64,000 nt of DNA, from NCBI RefSeq assembly GCF_019711655.1, contig NZ_JAIGNU010000001.1, positions 1,583,501 to 1,647,500 of the forward strand. The letters run 5' to 3'. Shown here one piece after another: positions 52,810 through 60,909 of this stretch. The position numbers and the translations under genes were made by a program. Position 1 is the first letter of the stretch. Each line of letters begins with the position of its first letter. This DNA comes from Qipengyuania mesophila (GTDB lineage: Bacteria > Pseudomonadota > Alphaproteobacteria > Sphingomonadales > Sphingomonadaceae). Below the pieces are notes generated by a model that did no database searches, was not told where the DNA came from, and saw only the letters and a program-made list of their open reading frames with translations.

Positions 52810-53625
52810 ATGAACGATTTTCTCACCGCGATTTTCCTCGGCATCGTCGAGGGGCTGACCGAATTCATTCCGGTCTCCTCGACTGGCCATCTGATCCTCG
52901 CCACCGAGCTTTCGGGTGCCGATCCCGACGAGTGGGCGATGTTCAACGTGGTCATCCAGTTGGGGGCGATCCTGGCAGTGGTGTATCAATATTGGGGGAC
53001 TTTCTGGAACGCGGGCATGGGCGTGCTGCGACTCGAGCGCGACGGGCTGATGTTCGCGCGCAACATCCTGCTCGGCTTCCTCCCCAGCGCGGTCATCGGG
53101 CTGGCGCTCTACGAGAGTTTCGAGGCCATGCTCGGCAATCCGGGGATCGTGCCCTGGGCGCTGATCGTCGGCGGCTTCGCCATTCTTGCGATCGAACGGA
53201 TGGCCAAGCCGAACGACGAGGGACGCGGGGTGGCCGAGCTGCCGCTCACCAAGGTGCTCGGCGTCGGCTTCGCACAATGTCTCGCGATGATCCCCGGAGT
53301 CAGCCGCTCGGGTGCGACGATCATGGGCGCGCTGGCGATGGGCATCAACCGCAAGACCGCCGCCGAATTCTCCTTCTTCCTCGCCGTGCCGACGATGATC
53401 GGCGCGACCACGGTCGAAGTCGCGAGCAATTACGACGAGATGCTGGCTGGGGCGACGCGTGTCGGTTGGGACGAGATCGCAGTCGGTTTCGTGGTCAGCT
53501 TCATCGTCGCGCTGGTCGTGATCCGCGCCTTCGTCAGCTACGTCAGCCGCAGCGGCTTCACGCCCTTCGCCTGGTATCGCATCGTCGCCGGCTCCGCCGC
53601 GCTGGCCTGGCTCACTTTCGCCTGA
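52810..53625 (+). CDS. uppP: Undecaprenyl-diphosphatase
   Basis: 271 aa, eight-helix BacA/UppP enzyme that dephosphorylates undecaprenyl diphosphate, recycling the lipid carrier for peptidoglycan and polysaccharides. The catalytic motifs EGLTEFIPVSSTGHLIL (N-terminal) and MIPGVSRSGATIMGAL (second half) are intact. Length is typical. It follows the ABC exporter by 42 bp on the same strand. With murA and the glycosyltransferase/ligase genes it adds to the envelope theme of the window. Confidence 0.96.
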   Translation: MNDFLTAIFLGIVEGLTEFIPVSSTGHLILATELSGADPDEWAMFNVVIQLGAILAVVYQYWGTFWNAGMGVLRLERDGLMFARNILLGFLPSAVIGLALYESFEAMLGNPGIVPWALIVGGFAILAIERMAKPNDEGRGVAELPLTKVLGVGFAQCLAMIPGVSRSGATIMGALAMGINRKTAAEFSFFLAVPTMIGATTVEVASNYDEMLAGATRVGWDEIAVGFVVSFIVALVVIRAFVSYVSRSGFTPFAWYRIVAGSAALAWLTFA

Positions 53626-53735
53626 CATACGATTGTGCCATATAGCCACAGTCCGGCCATATTCCTTCCCTCGTCGCGGAACCATCGCAGCGCTACCGGA
53701 TTGACCCCAAGAATGAATTACGAAGGTGGCAACCG

Positions 53736-53990
53736 ATGGGCTTACTGATCCTGATCGTCGTGGGCGCCCTGCTGGGCTGGCTGGCGACTATCATCCTGCG
53801 TATCGAGGATGGTCGCACCATCCTCGCCAATGCGCTGGTCGGCGTGCTCGGCTCGCTCGTAACCGGCCTGATTGCCGGGAACGGCGCCATTTTCGGCACG
53901 GTCAGCGGTATCGCCCTGCTCTGGGCGGTGCTCGGCTCGGCCGTGGCCATCGGATTGTTCAATCTTGTCAGGCAGCGCGCCTTCCGTTGA
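53736..53990 (+). CDS. GlsB/YeaQ/YmgE-family small membrane protein
   Basis: 84 aa with three hydrophobic segments: MGLLILIVVGALLGWLATII, a glycine-rich NALVGVLGSLVTGLIAG, and ALLWAVLGSAVAIGLFNLVR. This is the transglycosylase-associated (GlsB) family, commonly part of general stress responses; the biochemical role is unclear. GAAGGTGG lies about 10 bases before the ATG. A GGAACC element at 53690 has no matching CGTT at the EcfG distance. Confidence 0.85.
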   Translation: MGLLILIVVGALLGWLATIILRIEDGRTILANALVGVLGSLVTGLIAGNGAIFGTVSGIALLWAVLGSAVAIGLFNLVRQRAFR

Positions 53991-54073
53991 GGTCGGCCGC
54001 TGCATGAAGAGGAAGCTGCCCGGGAACCATTCGGGCCGTTTCATTGACCCGAACGCGGTTGGAGCAAAATCCG

Positions 54074-54098
54074 GGAACCGACCCGTACTTGACCCGTT
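54074..54098 (+). promoter_or_regulatory. EcfG-type general-stress promoter
   Basis: GGAAC (54074-54078) and CGTT (54095-54098) are separated by 16 bp, the consensus for EcfG (sigma-EcfG) of the alphaproteobacterial general stress response. The start would be near 54105, leaving a leader of about 57 bases before the small lipoprotein gene. Confidence 0.6.
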
Positions 54099-54161
54099 CA
54101 TCACATTCTCGCCGCATTTCGAATCAGGCGGCGCGAATTCACGCACAAAGGGGAAACGCAA

Positions 54162-54422
54162 ATGAAGTTCACCAAAGCTATGCTGGTTGCCTCGACGGCC
54201 GCTCTCAGCCTCGGCCTCGCTGCCTGCGACGGCCCGAACGAAAATGCCATGGAAGACGCCGGCGAACAGCAGGCCGAAGCCGTGAACGAGCAGGTCGACG
54301 CCATGGAAGACGCCGGCACGATCAGCGATGCCGAATCGGACGCCATCACCGAGCAGGCCGAAGACAAGGCCGACGCCATGGAAGAGCAGGGCGAAGCCAT
54401 GGACGAAGCTGCCGGCGAATAA
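54162..54422 (+). CDS. Small acidic lipoprotein-like protein (86 aa)
   Basis: 86 aa. MKFTKAMLVASTAALSLGLAACD carries a lipobox ending in Cys. The mature part is highly acidic and Ala-rich with repeats (AMEDAG twice, EQQAEAVNEQVDAMED, ADAMEEQGEAMDEA), probably helical. AAAGGGGAAA precedes the ATG, an EcfG promoter lies upstream, and a terminator lies just downstream, so it is a single-gene stress-type unit. Function unknown. Two further small acidic lipoproteins occur at 60.9 and 61.3 kb. Confidence 0.78.
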   Translation: MKFTKAMLVASTAALSLGLAACDGPNENAMEDAGEQQAEAVNEQVDAMEDAGTISDAESDAITEQAEDKADAMEEQGEAMDEAAGE

Positions 54423-54447
54423 GCCGAGCCTTCGAACGAATAGGAAG

Positions 54448-54479
54448 CGGCCCGGAAGCGATTCCGGGCCGCTTTTTTG
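54448..54479 (+). terminator. Rho-independent terminator after the small lipoprotein
   Basis: GCGGCCCGGAA (54448-54458) and TTCCGGGCCGC (54463-54473) form an 11-bp stem with a GCGA loop, followed by six T. It ends just before the convergent phenylalanine hydroxylase stop. Confidence 0.95.
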
Positions 54480-54484
54480 TCGGC

Positions 54485-55426
54485 TTAGACGGGCTTGGCG
54501 CCGCTGCCGCGTCCGCCACGCAGCGTATATTCGAGCGTGCCGCGGTTCACCACATAGTCGACGTCGATCACTGCCGTATTGGCATAGGTGAATCCCGGCC
54601 CGAGGTTGCGATAGAGCTTGTCGAAATCGCGCTCGACCGTCTGCCGATAGAGGTCCTCGAAGCTCTCGATGACGAAATAGGTCGGCTGCAAATCGCTGAT
54701 CACGTAATCGGTGCGCATCACCCGGTCGACATTGAGCATGATCCGGTTGGGGCTTTCGGCCTCCACCGCATAGACCACCTCCGTCGGTCCCGAGAGGATC
54801 CCCGCCCCATAGGCGCGCACATCGCCCGGCGCTTCCTGGAGCAGGCCGAATTCGACCGTGTACCAATAGAGCGATCCGAGCGCCTTCAGCCGGTTGTAGC
54901 GCATCGCCTTCCAACCGGCGCGGCCGTATTCCTGCATGTAGTCGGCATAGACCGGGTCGGTCAGCATCGGCACGTGGCCGAAGACGTCGTGGAAGACGTC
55001 GGGTTCCTGGATGTAGTCGAAGGTCTCGCGCGTGCGGATGAAATTGCCCGCCGGGAAGCGCCGGTTGGCGAGATGCCAGAAGAACACGTGATCGGGGATC
55101 AGCATGGGCACGGGCACCACGCTCCATCCGGTCAGCGCGTCGAGATCCTCACTCAGCTTGCCGAATTCGGGCACGCCGCCGCGGTCTAGGTTCAGTTTCT
55201 CGAGTCCGGCCATGAAGGCGGTGGCCGCGCGGCCGGGCAACACGCCCATCTGTCGCGCGAAAAGGTCGTTCCAGATCGCATCGTCTTCCGACGAATACTC
55301 GGTCTGCTTGGGTTCGAGCCAGTCTTCGCCGACATGCGCGGGCTTCTTCAGCGGGGCGGTGAAAACCGCCTCGTCAAGATCGGGAAGTCGGCTAAAGTCC
55401 TGTTCGGGTTCTGCGAGTGTGGCCAT
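54485..55426 (-). CDS. phhA: Phenylalanine 4-monooxygenase
   Basis: About 313 aa. Uses tetrahydropterin and O2 to turn phenylalanine into tyrosine. The iron-binding region is clear: EPDVFHDVFGHVPML (two His) with a later Glu in the YTVEFGLLQE stretch. The catalytic domain is complete; there is no N-terminal ACT domain, as in other bacterial enzymes. The ATG at 55426 is my choice; another at 55459 has no better ribosome site. It is convergent with the small lipoprotein and diverges from ppk2 over a short gap. Confidence 0.94.
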   Translation of the reverse strand: MATLAEPEQDFSRLPDLDEAVFTAPLKKPAHVGEDWLEPKQTEYSSEDDAIWNDLFARQMGVLPGRAATAFMAGLEKLNLDRGGVPEFGKLSEDLDALTGWSVVPVPMLIPDHVFFWHLANRRFPAGNFIRTRETFDYIQEPDVFHDVFGHVPMLTDPVYADYMQEYGRAGWKAMRYNRLKALGSLYWYTVEFGLLQEAPGDVRAYGAGILSGPTEVVYAVEAESPNRIMLNVDRVMRTDYVISDLQPTYFVIESFEDLYRQTVERDFDKLYRNLGPGFTYANTAVIDVDYVVNRGTLEYTLRGGRGSGAKPV

Positions 55427-55481
55427 GGTTGCGGATGATACTAGCAATGGCGGCGTCATTCAAATGCCGGGCGGGAATGCG

Positions 55482-56252
55482 ATGAAAAAGAGCGACTACG
55501 AGAACGCGATCGAGCCGATGCAGGAAGAGCTGGTCGGCATGGCGCGCTGGGCCAAGGCGACGGGCGCGCGCATCGTGGTGCTGTTCGAAGGGCGCGACAC
55601 GGCAGGCAAGGGCGGTGCGATCCAGGCGGTGCGCGAACAGCTCAATCCGCGCCAGTGCCGCGTGGTCGCGCTGGCCAAGCCGACCGAGGCCGAGCAGGGC
55701 CAGTGGTATTTCCAGCGCTATGTCGACCACCTGCCGAGCGCGGGCGAGATCGTGCTGTTCGACCGCAGCTGGTACAATCGCGCCGGGGTCGAGAAGGTCA
55801 TGGGCTATGCCGAGGACGCGCAGGTCGCGCTGTTCCTCGAACAGGCGCCGGTGTTCGAGAAACTGCTCGTCGACGACGGCATACTGCTGTTCAAATACTG
55901 GCTCGCGACCGACCAGGCGCAGCAGGAGGAGCGGCTGCGCGAGCGGCTCGATGACCCGCTCAAGCGCTGGAAGCTCTCGCCCGTCGATCTTGCGGCGCGC
56001 GACCGATACGATGCCTATACCGAGGCGCGCGAGGCGATGCTCGCGGCGACACATACCACCCACGCCCCGTGGACGCTGGTCGATTTCAACGACCAGAAGC
56101 GCGGGCGGCTGACGCTGGTGCGCGACCTGCTCGACCGGCTGCCCGACATGCAGGTCGCGCCGCCCGAGATCGACTTTCCCGAGCTGGGCCGCGAGCCCAA
56201 GGCGGAGCGCTATGGCGTGCTTAAGCCGATTGCGGAGTACCTGCTCGACTAG
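55482..56252 (+). CDS. ppk2: Polyphosphate kinase 2 family protein
   Basis: 256 aa PPK2. Walker A is FEGRDTAGKGGAIQAV, the second conserved motif is VLFDRSWYNRAGVEKVMG, and the lid is FLEQAPVFEKLL; LFKYWLATDQAQQEERLRER is typical of the class that moves phosphate between polyphosphate and nucleotides. I start at the ATG at 55482, preceded by GGGA, rather than at one six codons upstream. The end overlaps the convergent dehydratase gene by four bases. Direction (NTP synthesis or polyP synthesis) cannot be read from sequence. Confidence 0.93.
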   Translation: MKKSDYENAIEPMQEELVGMARWAKATGARIVVLFEGRDTAGKGGAIQAVREQLNPRQCRVVALAKPTEAEQGQWYFQRYVDHLPSAGEIVLFDRSWYNRAGVEKVMGYAEDAQVALFLEQAPVFEKLLVDDGILLFKYWLATDQAQQEERLRERLDDPLKRWKLSPVDLAARDRYDAYTEAREAMLAATHTTHAPWTLVDFNDQKRGRLTLVRDLLDRLPDMQVAPPEIDFPELGREPKAERYGVLKPIAEYLLD

Positions 56253-57103
56253 ACGAGTGTCGCCGAGGCTTTCGTCACCTGGCGCCCGTTGCCGGCGAAG
56301 GCGCCGAGTTCGATAGAATCGCTGTCGCCGCGCAGAACGAGGTGGAGCGGTTCGCCCGCCACCGCGGGGCTGACGCCGCGAAAGGCGAAGTTTGCGAGCC
56401 GGTTCTCGCCGAATCGTTCGGCGGCGACCTGGAGCAGCAGGCTCGCGGTCAGCGGGCCGTGGACGACCAGCCCGCGATAGCGCTCGACCTCGCGGGCATA
56501 GGGGGCATCGTAATGGATGCGGTGCGTGTTGAAGGTCAGCGCCGAATAGCGGAACAGCAGCCGCTCGTCGGGGCGGACCTCGCGATGCGCATCCCAGCCC
56601 GACGGATCGAAGCTACCTTCGCCTGGCTCGGGCGGCGAGAGCGGTGCGTCGGGTGCCAGCGCTTCGAGATAGACCAGCGTCTGCCGCTCGCTCACCGCGA
56701 GTGCTCCGTCGGCGCTGGTCTCGTGATCGACCTCGACGAAGACCATGTCGCCGCGGGTGCCCGACTTGGCTTCGACCGAGGCGACGCGGCTGACGCGCTC
56801 GATGCTCGCACCCACCGCTATCGGGGCGTGGAAGCGCATAGCGCTCGAGGCCCACATGCGGCGCGGCAGTGGCACGGGCGGGAGGAAGCTTGCTGCACTG
56901 TCGTCGCGCGCCGGATGCCCGTCATCGCCGAGCTGTGCGGTGCGGGCCTCGGGCGTGCAGAGGCACAAATGGATACCCTGCGGCATGGCCGCGCTCGACG
57001 GCGCGTCGCGGTCGAATGTCGCGCACCAGCGCGCGGCGAGGGCAGGGTCGAGCCGGTCGGCGGCGCGCTGTTCGCGGCCGATCCAGTCCGACCAGTCATC
57101 CAT
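56249..57103 (-). CDS. MaoC/FAS1-like dehydratase-domain protein (mesaconyl-C4-CoA hydratase-like)
   Basis: 284 aa. The N-terminal half matches the FAS1-like dehydratase domain found in mesaconyl-C4-CoA hydratases and related enzymes (FLPPVPLPRRMWASSAMRFHA). The C-terminal half is a hot-dog fold with FRYSALTFNTHRIHYDAPYA (catalytic His region) and YRGLVVHGPLTASLLLQ. It probably hydrates an enoyl-CoA in a catabolic route. It is the last gene of a five-gene minus-strand operon, and its ATG overlaps the thiolase stop by one base. Confidence 0.87.
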   Translation of the reverse strand: MDDWSDWIGREQRAADRLDPALAARWCATFDRDAPSSAAMPQGIHLCLCTPEARTAQLGDDGHPARDDSAASFLPPVPLPRRMWASSAMRFHAPIAVGASIERVSRVASVEAKSGTRGDMVFVEVDHETSADGALAVSERQTLVYLEALAPDAPLSPPEPGEGSFDPSGWDAHREVRPDERLLFRYSALTFNTHRIHYDAPYAREVERYRGLVVHGPLTASLLLQVAAERFGENRLANFAFRGVSPAVAGEPLHLVLRGDSDSIELGAFAGNGRQVTKASATLV

Positions 57104-58335
57104 CAGGCGGCGCGCTCGAACACGGCGGCCATGCCCTGCCCGCCGCCGATGCACATGGTCTCGAGCCCGTAGCGGACCTCGCGGCGCTGCATCTCGTGCG
57201 CCATGTCGGCGAGGATGCGGATGCCCGTGGCGCCGATCGGGTGGCCGAGCGAAATGCCCGAGCCGTTGACGTTGACGATCTCGCGGCGGCTGTCGTCCGC
57301 GGCGAAACCCCAGCCCTTCATCACGGCGAGCGCCTGCGGGGCGAAGGCCTCGTTGAGCTCGATCAGGCCGATGTCATCCCAGCCCATGCCGTTGCGCGCG
57401 AAGAGGCGCTCGACCGCGGGGACGGGGCCGATACCCATGCGGCTCGGATCGCAGCCCGCCGCGCTCCACGAATGGAACCACAGGATCGGTTCGAGCCCCA
57501 ATTCCTCGACCTTGTCCTCGGCGACGACGAGGCAGGCCGCCGCGGCGTCGTTCTGCTGGCTGGCATTGCCCGCGGTCACGATGGCGTCGGCGTCGCGCTT
57601 GAGGTCGATGGCGCGCAGCGCGCCGAGCGTCTCCATGCTCGCATCGGCGCGGAAGCCCTCGTCCCTCGCGAAGACCACCGGATCGCCCCGGCGCTGCGGA
57701 ATCTCGATCGGGACCAGCTGCTCGTCGAACTTGCCCTCTTCCCATGCCCGCGCGGCGTTCTGGTGGCTGCGCACGGCGAAGGCATCGGCCTCCTCGCGGC
57801 TGATGCCGTAATCCTTGGCGAGGTTTTCCGCGGTCTCGATCATGCCGGTAATCACGCCGTAGCGTTCGATCGGCTGGCTCATCAGGCGGCCGCGCGTCAG
57901 CCGGTCCCACAGCTGCAGGTCGCCCATCCGCACGCCGTTGCGCACGGCGGTAGTATAGTGCTCGACATTGGACATGCTCTCGACCCCGCCCGCGAGCACG
58001 CAGTCGGCGACGCCGGTCTGGACCATCATCGCTGCCGTCGCGACCGCCTGCAGGCCCGAGCCGCAGCGGCGGTCGAGCTGGAAGCCGGGGACTTCCTCGG
58101 GATAGCCTGCGGCAAGCCAGCTCCAGTGCCCGATGGCGGGCGCCTCGCCGCTGCCGTAGCCCTGGCTGAAGACGACGTCGTCGACGCGTGCCGGATCGAT
58201 GCCGCTGCGTTCGACCAGCGCCTTGATGATGATGGCGCCAAGCTGTCCCGCTTCGAGCGGGGCGAGGCTGCCGAGATAGCGCCCCACGGGCGTCCTCAGG
58301 GGCTTGCAGATGGCTACGCGGCGCTGTGACGTCAT
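57103..58335 (-). CDS. Acetyl-CoA acetyltransferase-family thiolase
   Basis: 410 aa. Catalytic signatures: DRRCGSGLQAVATA (nucleophilic Cys), NEAFAPQA, NGSGISLGHPIGATG (His) and ETMCIGGGQGMA (second Cys). It overlaps the CoA-transferase gene by four bases (ATGA) and the dehydratase gene by one base, so it is coupled on both sides. It would release acetyl- or propionyl-CoA in the final step of the pathway encoded by the operon. Confidence 0.95.
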   Translation of the reverse strand: MTSQRRVAICKPLRTPVGRYLGSLAPLEAGQLGAIIIKALVERSGIDPARVDDVVFSQGYGSGEAPAIGHWSWLAAGYPEEVPGFQLDRRCGSGLQAVATAAMMVQTGVADCVLAGGVESMSNVEHYTTAVRNGVRMGDLQLWDRLTRGRLMSQPIERYGVITGMIETAENLAKDYGISREEADAFAVRSHQNAARAWEEGKFDEQLVPIEIPQRRGDPVVFARDEGFRADASMETLGALRAIDLKRDADAIVTAGNASQQNDAAAACLVVAEDKVEELGLEPILWFHSWSAAGCDPSRMGIGPVPAVERLFARNGMGWDDIGLIELNEAFAPQALAVMKGWGFAADDSRREIVNVNGSGISLGHPIGATGIRILADMAHEMQRREVRYGLETMCIGGGQGMAAVFERAA

Positions 58336-59588
58336 GGCAATGTCCTGATCCTGGAATAGTCGCGACCTTGGTCGCTGGGCGCGGCGACGCCGCTGTCCAT
58401 CAGCCGGCCGATCTCGCCCGAGGAAAGCCCGAGCGTTTCGGCGAGGACCTCTTCGGTATGCTCGCCGAGATAGGGCGCGCGCCGGGGCTCGCCGCGTGGG
58501 CGATCGGGCATGTTGGCGAAGCTGCGCGCGACGGGGTAGTCGACGCCGCTGGGATTGTCGGGCGTGCGCCCGAACAGCGGGTTCTGCCCCACCAGCACCG
58601 GGTCCTGCGATGCCTCGTAAGGCGTGCGATAGCGCTCGTAGGTCGTACCCGCCGCCGCCATGCGCTTCTCGAGTTCGGCGTAGTCGATCCGGCCCGCGAC
58701 GCCCTGGAACAGTGCGAGCAGGCGGTCGCGATGCTTGAAGCGCGGCGTGTCGCCGTCGGCGAAGCGCACCCCGAGCTCGGCCTCCAGCGCGGTGATTTCC
58801 TGCGCCAGCCCGAAGGCCTCGACGATGCCATCCCACTGCTTGGCGGTCAGCGCGGCGACCATGAAGCGCACGCCGTCGCGCGTGACCATGTCGCTGCCGA
58901 AGGCGCCCCAAATGGCATTGCCGAGCCGCTCGCGGTCGGCGCCGCGATGGAGCATTTCGGCCATGGTCCCCGAATTCGCCAGCGTCCCGATCGCGACGTC
59001 GCCCAGCGGCACGCGGATTTCCGCGCCTTCGCCGGTGGCGTCACGGTGGCGCAGCGCCGCGAGCAGGGTGAAGGCGCAATAGGCCCCGGTGAGGAAGTCC
59101 CACGCGGGCATCAGCTGGTTGACCGGCGGCGCGGTGGCCGGGTCCCATTCGGCGGGGCCGGTCATCAGCGGGTATCCGGCGGCGGCATTGACGGTGAAGT
59201 CCATCGCCTGGCGCCCGTCGTGCCAGCCCATGATGCGCACCGAGATCATGTCTGCCCGCCGCTTGGCCATGGCGGCGTGGCTGAGGAAGCTCTTCTCGGG
59301 CAGATTGGTGACGCACTGGCCGATCTTGCCCGCCAGCTCGACGCAGAGCTCGCGCCCCTCGGCACTGCGCAGGTCGAGCGCGACCGATTTCTTGGTCCGG
59401 TTGAGGTTCTCCCACGCGAGCGAGCGGCCGTTGTCGGCGAGCATGAAGCGGTCGTAATCGAGCCCGCCCTCCTTGTGGTCGACCCGGATGACCTCGGCGC
59501 CGAACTGTCCGCAATAGAGGCCCACGGTGGGAGATGCGACGAAGCTCGAGACTTCGAGAACCGAGAGGCCTTGGAGGAAATCGTACAT
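58332..59588 (-). CDS. CaiB/BaiF family CoA-transferase
   Basis: 418 aa class III CoA-transferase. YDFLQGLSVLEVSSFVASP and GQFGAEVIRVDHKEGG at the N-terminus, and NRTKKSVALDLRSAEGRELC, are the family's conserved segments. It moves CoA between acids or isomerises branched acyl-CoA. Its start is preceded by a 136-bp gap containing two hairpins, the only sizeable gap in the operon. It overlaps the thiolase gene by four bases. Substrate unknown. Confidence 0.92.
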   Translation of the reverse strand: MYDFLQGLSVLEVSSFVASPTVGLYCGQFGAEVIRVDHKEGGLDYDRFMLADNGRSLAWENLNRTKKSVALDLRSAEGRELCVELAGKIGQCVTNLPEKSFLSHAAMAKRRADMISVRIMGWHDGRQAMDFTVNAAAGYPLMTGPAEWDPATAPPVNQLMPAWDFLTGAYCAFTLLAALRHRDATGEGAEIRVPLGDVAIGTLANSGTMAEMLHRGADRERLGNAIWGAFGSDMVTRDGVRFMVAALTAKQWDGIVEAFGLAQEITALEAELGVRFADGDTPRFKHRDRLLALFQGVAGRIDYAELEKRMAAAGTTYERYRTPYEASQDPVLVGQNPLFGRTPDNPSGVDYPVARSFANMPDRPRGEPRRAPYLGEHTEEVLAETLGLSSGEIGRLMDSGVAAPSDQGRDYSRIRTLP

Positions 59589-59605
59589 CAGCGAGTTCCT
59601 GTTGC

Positions 59606-59640
59606 GTGCGCCTTCGACCTCCGTCGAAGGCTTGCGGCAC
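59606..59640 (-). repeat. Small hairpin in the acd-CoA-transferase gap
   Basis: GCCTTCGAC (59610-59618) and GTCGAAGGC (59623-59631) are a perfect 9-bp stem with a CTCC loop. GTGC (59606-59609) and GCAC (59637-59640) can extend it past an internal bulge. It looks like a REP-type intergenic element; no second copy was noticed. Confidence 0.55.
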
Positions 59641-59710
59641 CGGCCCACTCCCCCACCCGGCCACCCACGGCACAATAATGATTGGGTGGTCGGGTGGGGG
59701 AGTGGGCTGG
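59641..59710 (-). repeat. Long inverted repeat (28-bp stem) in the acd-CoA-transferase gap
   Basis: CGGCCCACTCCCCC at the left pairs with GGGGGAGTGGGCTG at the right, and the stem continues inward to 59667/59683. The arms are 59640-59667 and 59683-59710, with a 15-base loop and only two G-T pairs in about 28. It lies inside an operon, has no T-run, and would be transcribed as a very stable RNA hairpin. Confidence 0.8.
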
Positions 59711-59724
59711 CAAGGTCACGCCAA

Positions 59725-60909
59725 TCAAAGACCCGCCGCGTATTCGCGCAGCATGTGCTTGGCGATCTGCAGCTGGAGGATTTGCGTGGTGCCCTCGTAG
59801 ATGCGGTAGATGCGCGCGTCGCGGAAGAAGCGCTCGGCATCGTATTCGGCGAGGTAGCCCGCGCCGCCGTAGATCTGCACCACGCGGTCGACCACGCGGC
59901 CGCACATTTCGGAGGCGAAGACCTTGAAGGCGGCGGCGTGCTTGACCGTGTTCTCGCCGCGGTCGACCCGCGCGGTGACGTCGGCCATCATCGCCTCGGC
60001 GGCGTAGATCTCGGTCCAGCTGTCGGCGAGCATCGCCTGGATCAGCTGGAAATTGGCGATCGGCTCGCCGAAGGCCTGTCGCTCGTTGGCATATTTGATC
60101 GCGCTGTCGAGCGCGCGGCGCGCGTAGCCGGTGGAGGCCGCGCCGACCGAGATGCGGCCGTTGTCGAGGCTCATCATGGCGAAGCGGAAGCCCTTGCCCG
60201 TCTCGCCGCCGAGCAGCGCGTCGCCGGGCACATGGACGTCGTCGAGCATCACGTCGGAGATATGGCTGCCCGACTGGCCCATCTTCTCATCGGGGCTGCC
60301 GGTCGATACGCCGGGCGTGTCCATCGGCACGATGAAGGCGCTGACATGCGCGTTCTTGGGCAGCGCGTCCTTCTCGGTACGCGCCATGATCAGCCCGACA
60401 TCGGCATGCGGGGCATTGGTGATGTAGCGCTTGGTCCCGTTGAGGATCCAGCCGTTCCCGTCGGGGTCGGGGCGCGCGGTGGTCGCCATCGCGGCGCTGT
60501 CGCTGCCCGAACCGGGCTCGGTGAGGCCGAAACAGGCGATCGCGCCTTCGGCGATGCGCGGCCACCATTCGGCCTTCTGCGCGTCGGTTCCGCCGTTCTT
60601 GATCGCCGAATTGAACATGCCGACGTTGATCGAGAAGATCGAGCGATATGCGGGCGCGGCATAGGCCATCGTCTTCACGACCTTGGCGTATTGCGTGCAG
60701 TTGAGCCCCGCGCCGCCGAAATCCTCGGGCACGGTCAGGCCGAACAGCCCCATGTCCTTCATCTCGGCGACGATCTCGTCGGGGATCTTGTCGTCGGCGA
60801 TGACCTGCTTTTCCGCAGGGATCAGCCGCTCGCGGACATAGCGCTCGAGCTGCTCGAGGAACTGGTCGAAAATGTCGGCATCCATGCCCGGGTTCACGGC
60901 ATCGCTCAT
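59725..60909 (-). CDS. Acyl-CoA dehydrogenase
   Basis: 394 aa flavoprotein. The middle domain has CFGLTEPGSGSDSAAM (FAD/substrate loop) and KRYITNAPHADV. The C-terminal domain has RQAFGEPIANFQLIQAML, and RIYEGTTQILQLQIAKHML contains the catalytic Glu of the short/medium-chain type. It makes a 2,3-enoyl-CoA and passes electrons to ETF. The ATG overlaps the stop of the upstream lipoprotein gene (ATGA). It is the first enzyme of the operon that continues with CoA-transferase, thiolase and dehydratase. Confidence 0.96.
   Translation of the reverse strand: MSDAVNPGMDADIFDQFLEQLERYVRERLIPAEKQVIADDKIPDEIVAEMKDMGLFGLTVPEDFGGAGLNCTQYAKVVKTMAYAAPAYRSIFSINVGMFNSAIKNGGTDAQKAEWWPRIAEGAIACFGLTEPGSGSDSAAMATTARPDPDGNGWILNGTKRYITNAPHADVGLIMARTEKDALPKNAHVSAFIVPMDTPGVSTGSPDEKMGQSGSHISDVMLDDVHVPGDALLGGETGKGFRFAMMSLDNGRISVGAASTGYARRALDSAIKYANERQAFGEPIANFQLIQAMLADSWTEIYAAEAMMADVTARVDRGENTVKHAAAFKVFASEMCGRVVDRVVQIYGGAGYLAEYDAERFFRDARIYRIYEGTTQILQLQIAKHMLREYAAGL

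Noticed and set aside
53685-53720. EcfG promoter before the GlsB-like gene
   Set aside because: GGAACC is present, but no CGTT follows at 16-17 bp; the bases there are GATT/ATTG.
54005-54160. Small coding region between the GlsB-like gene and the small lipoprotein
   Set aside because: An open frame exists, but it has no ribosome site, crosses the EcfG promoter, and has random composition.
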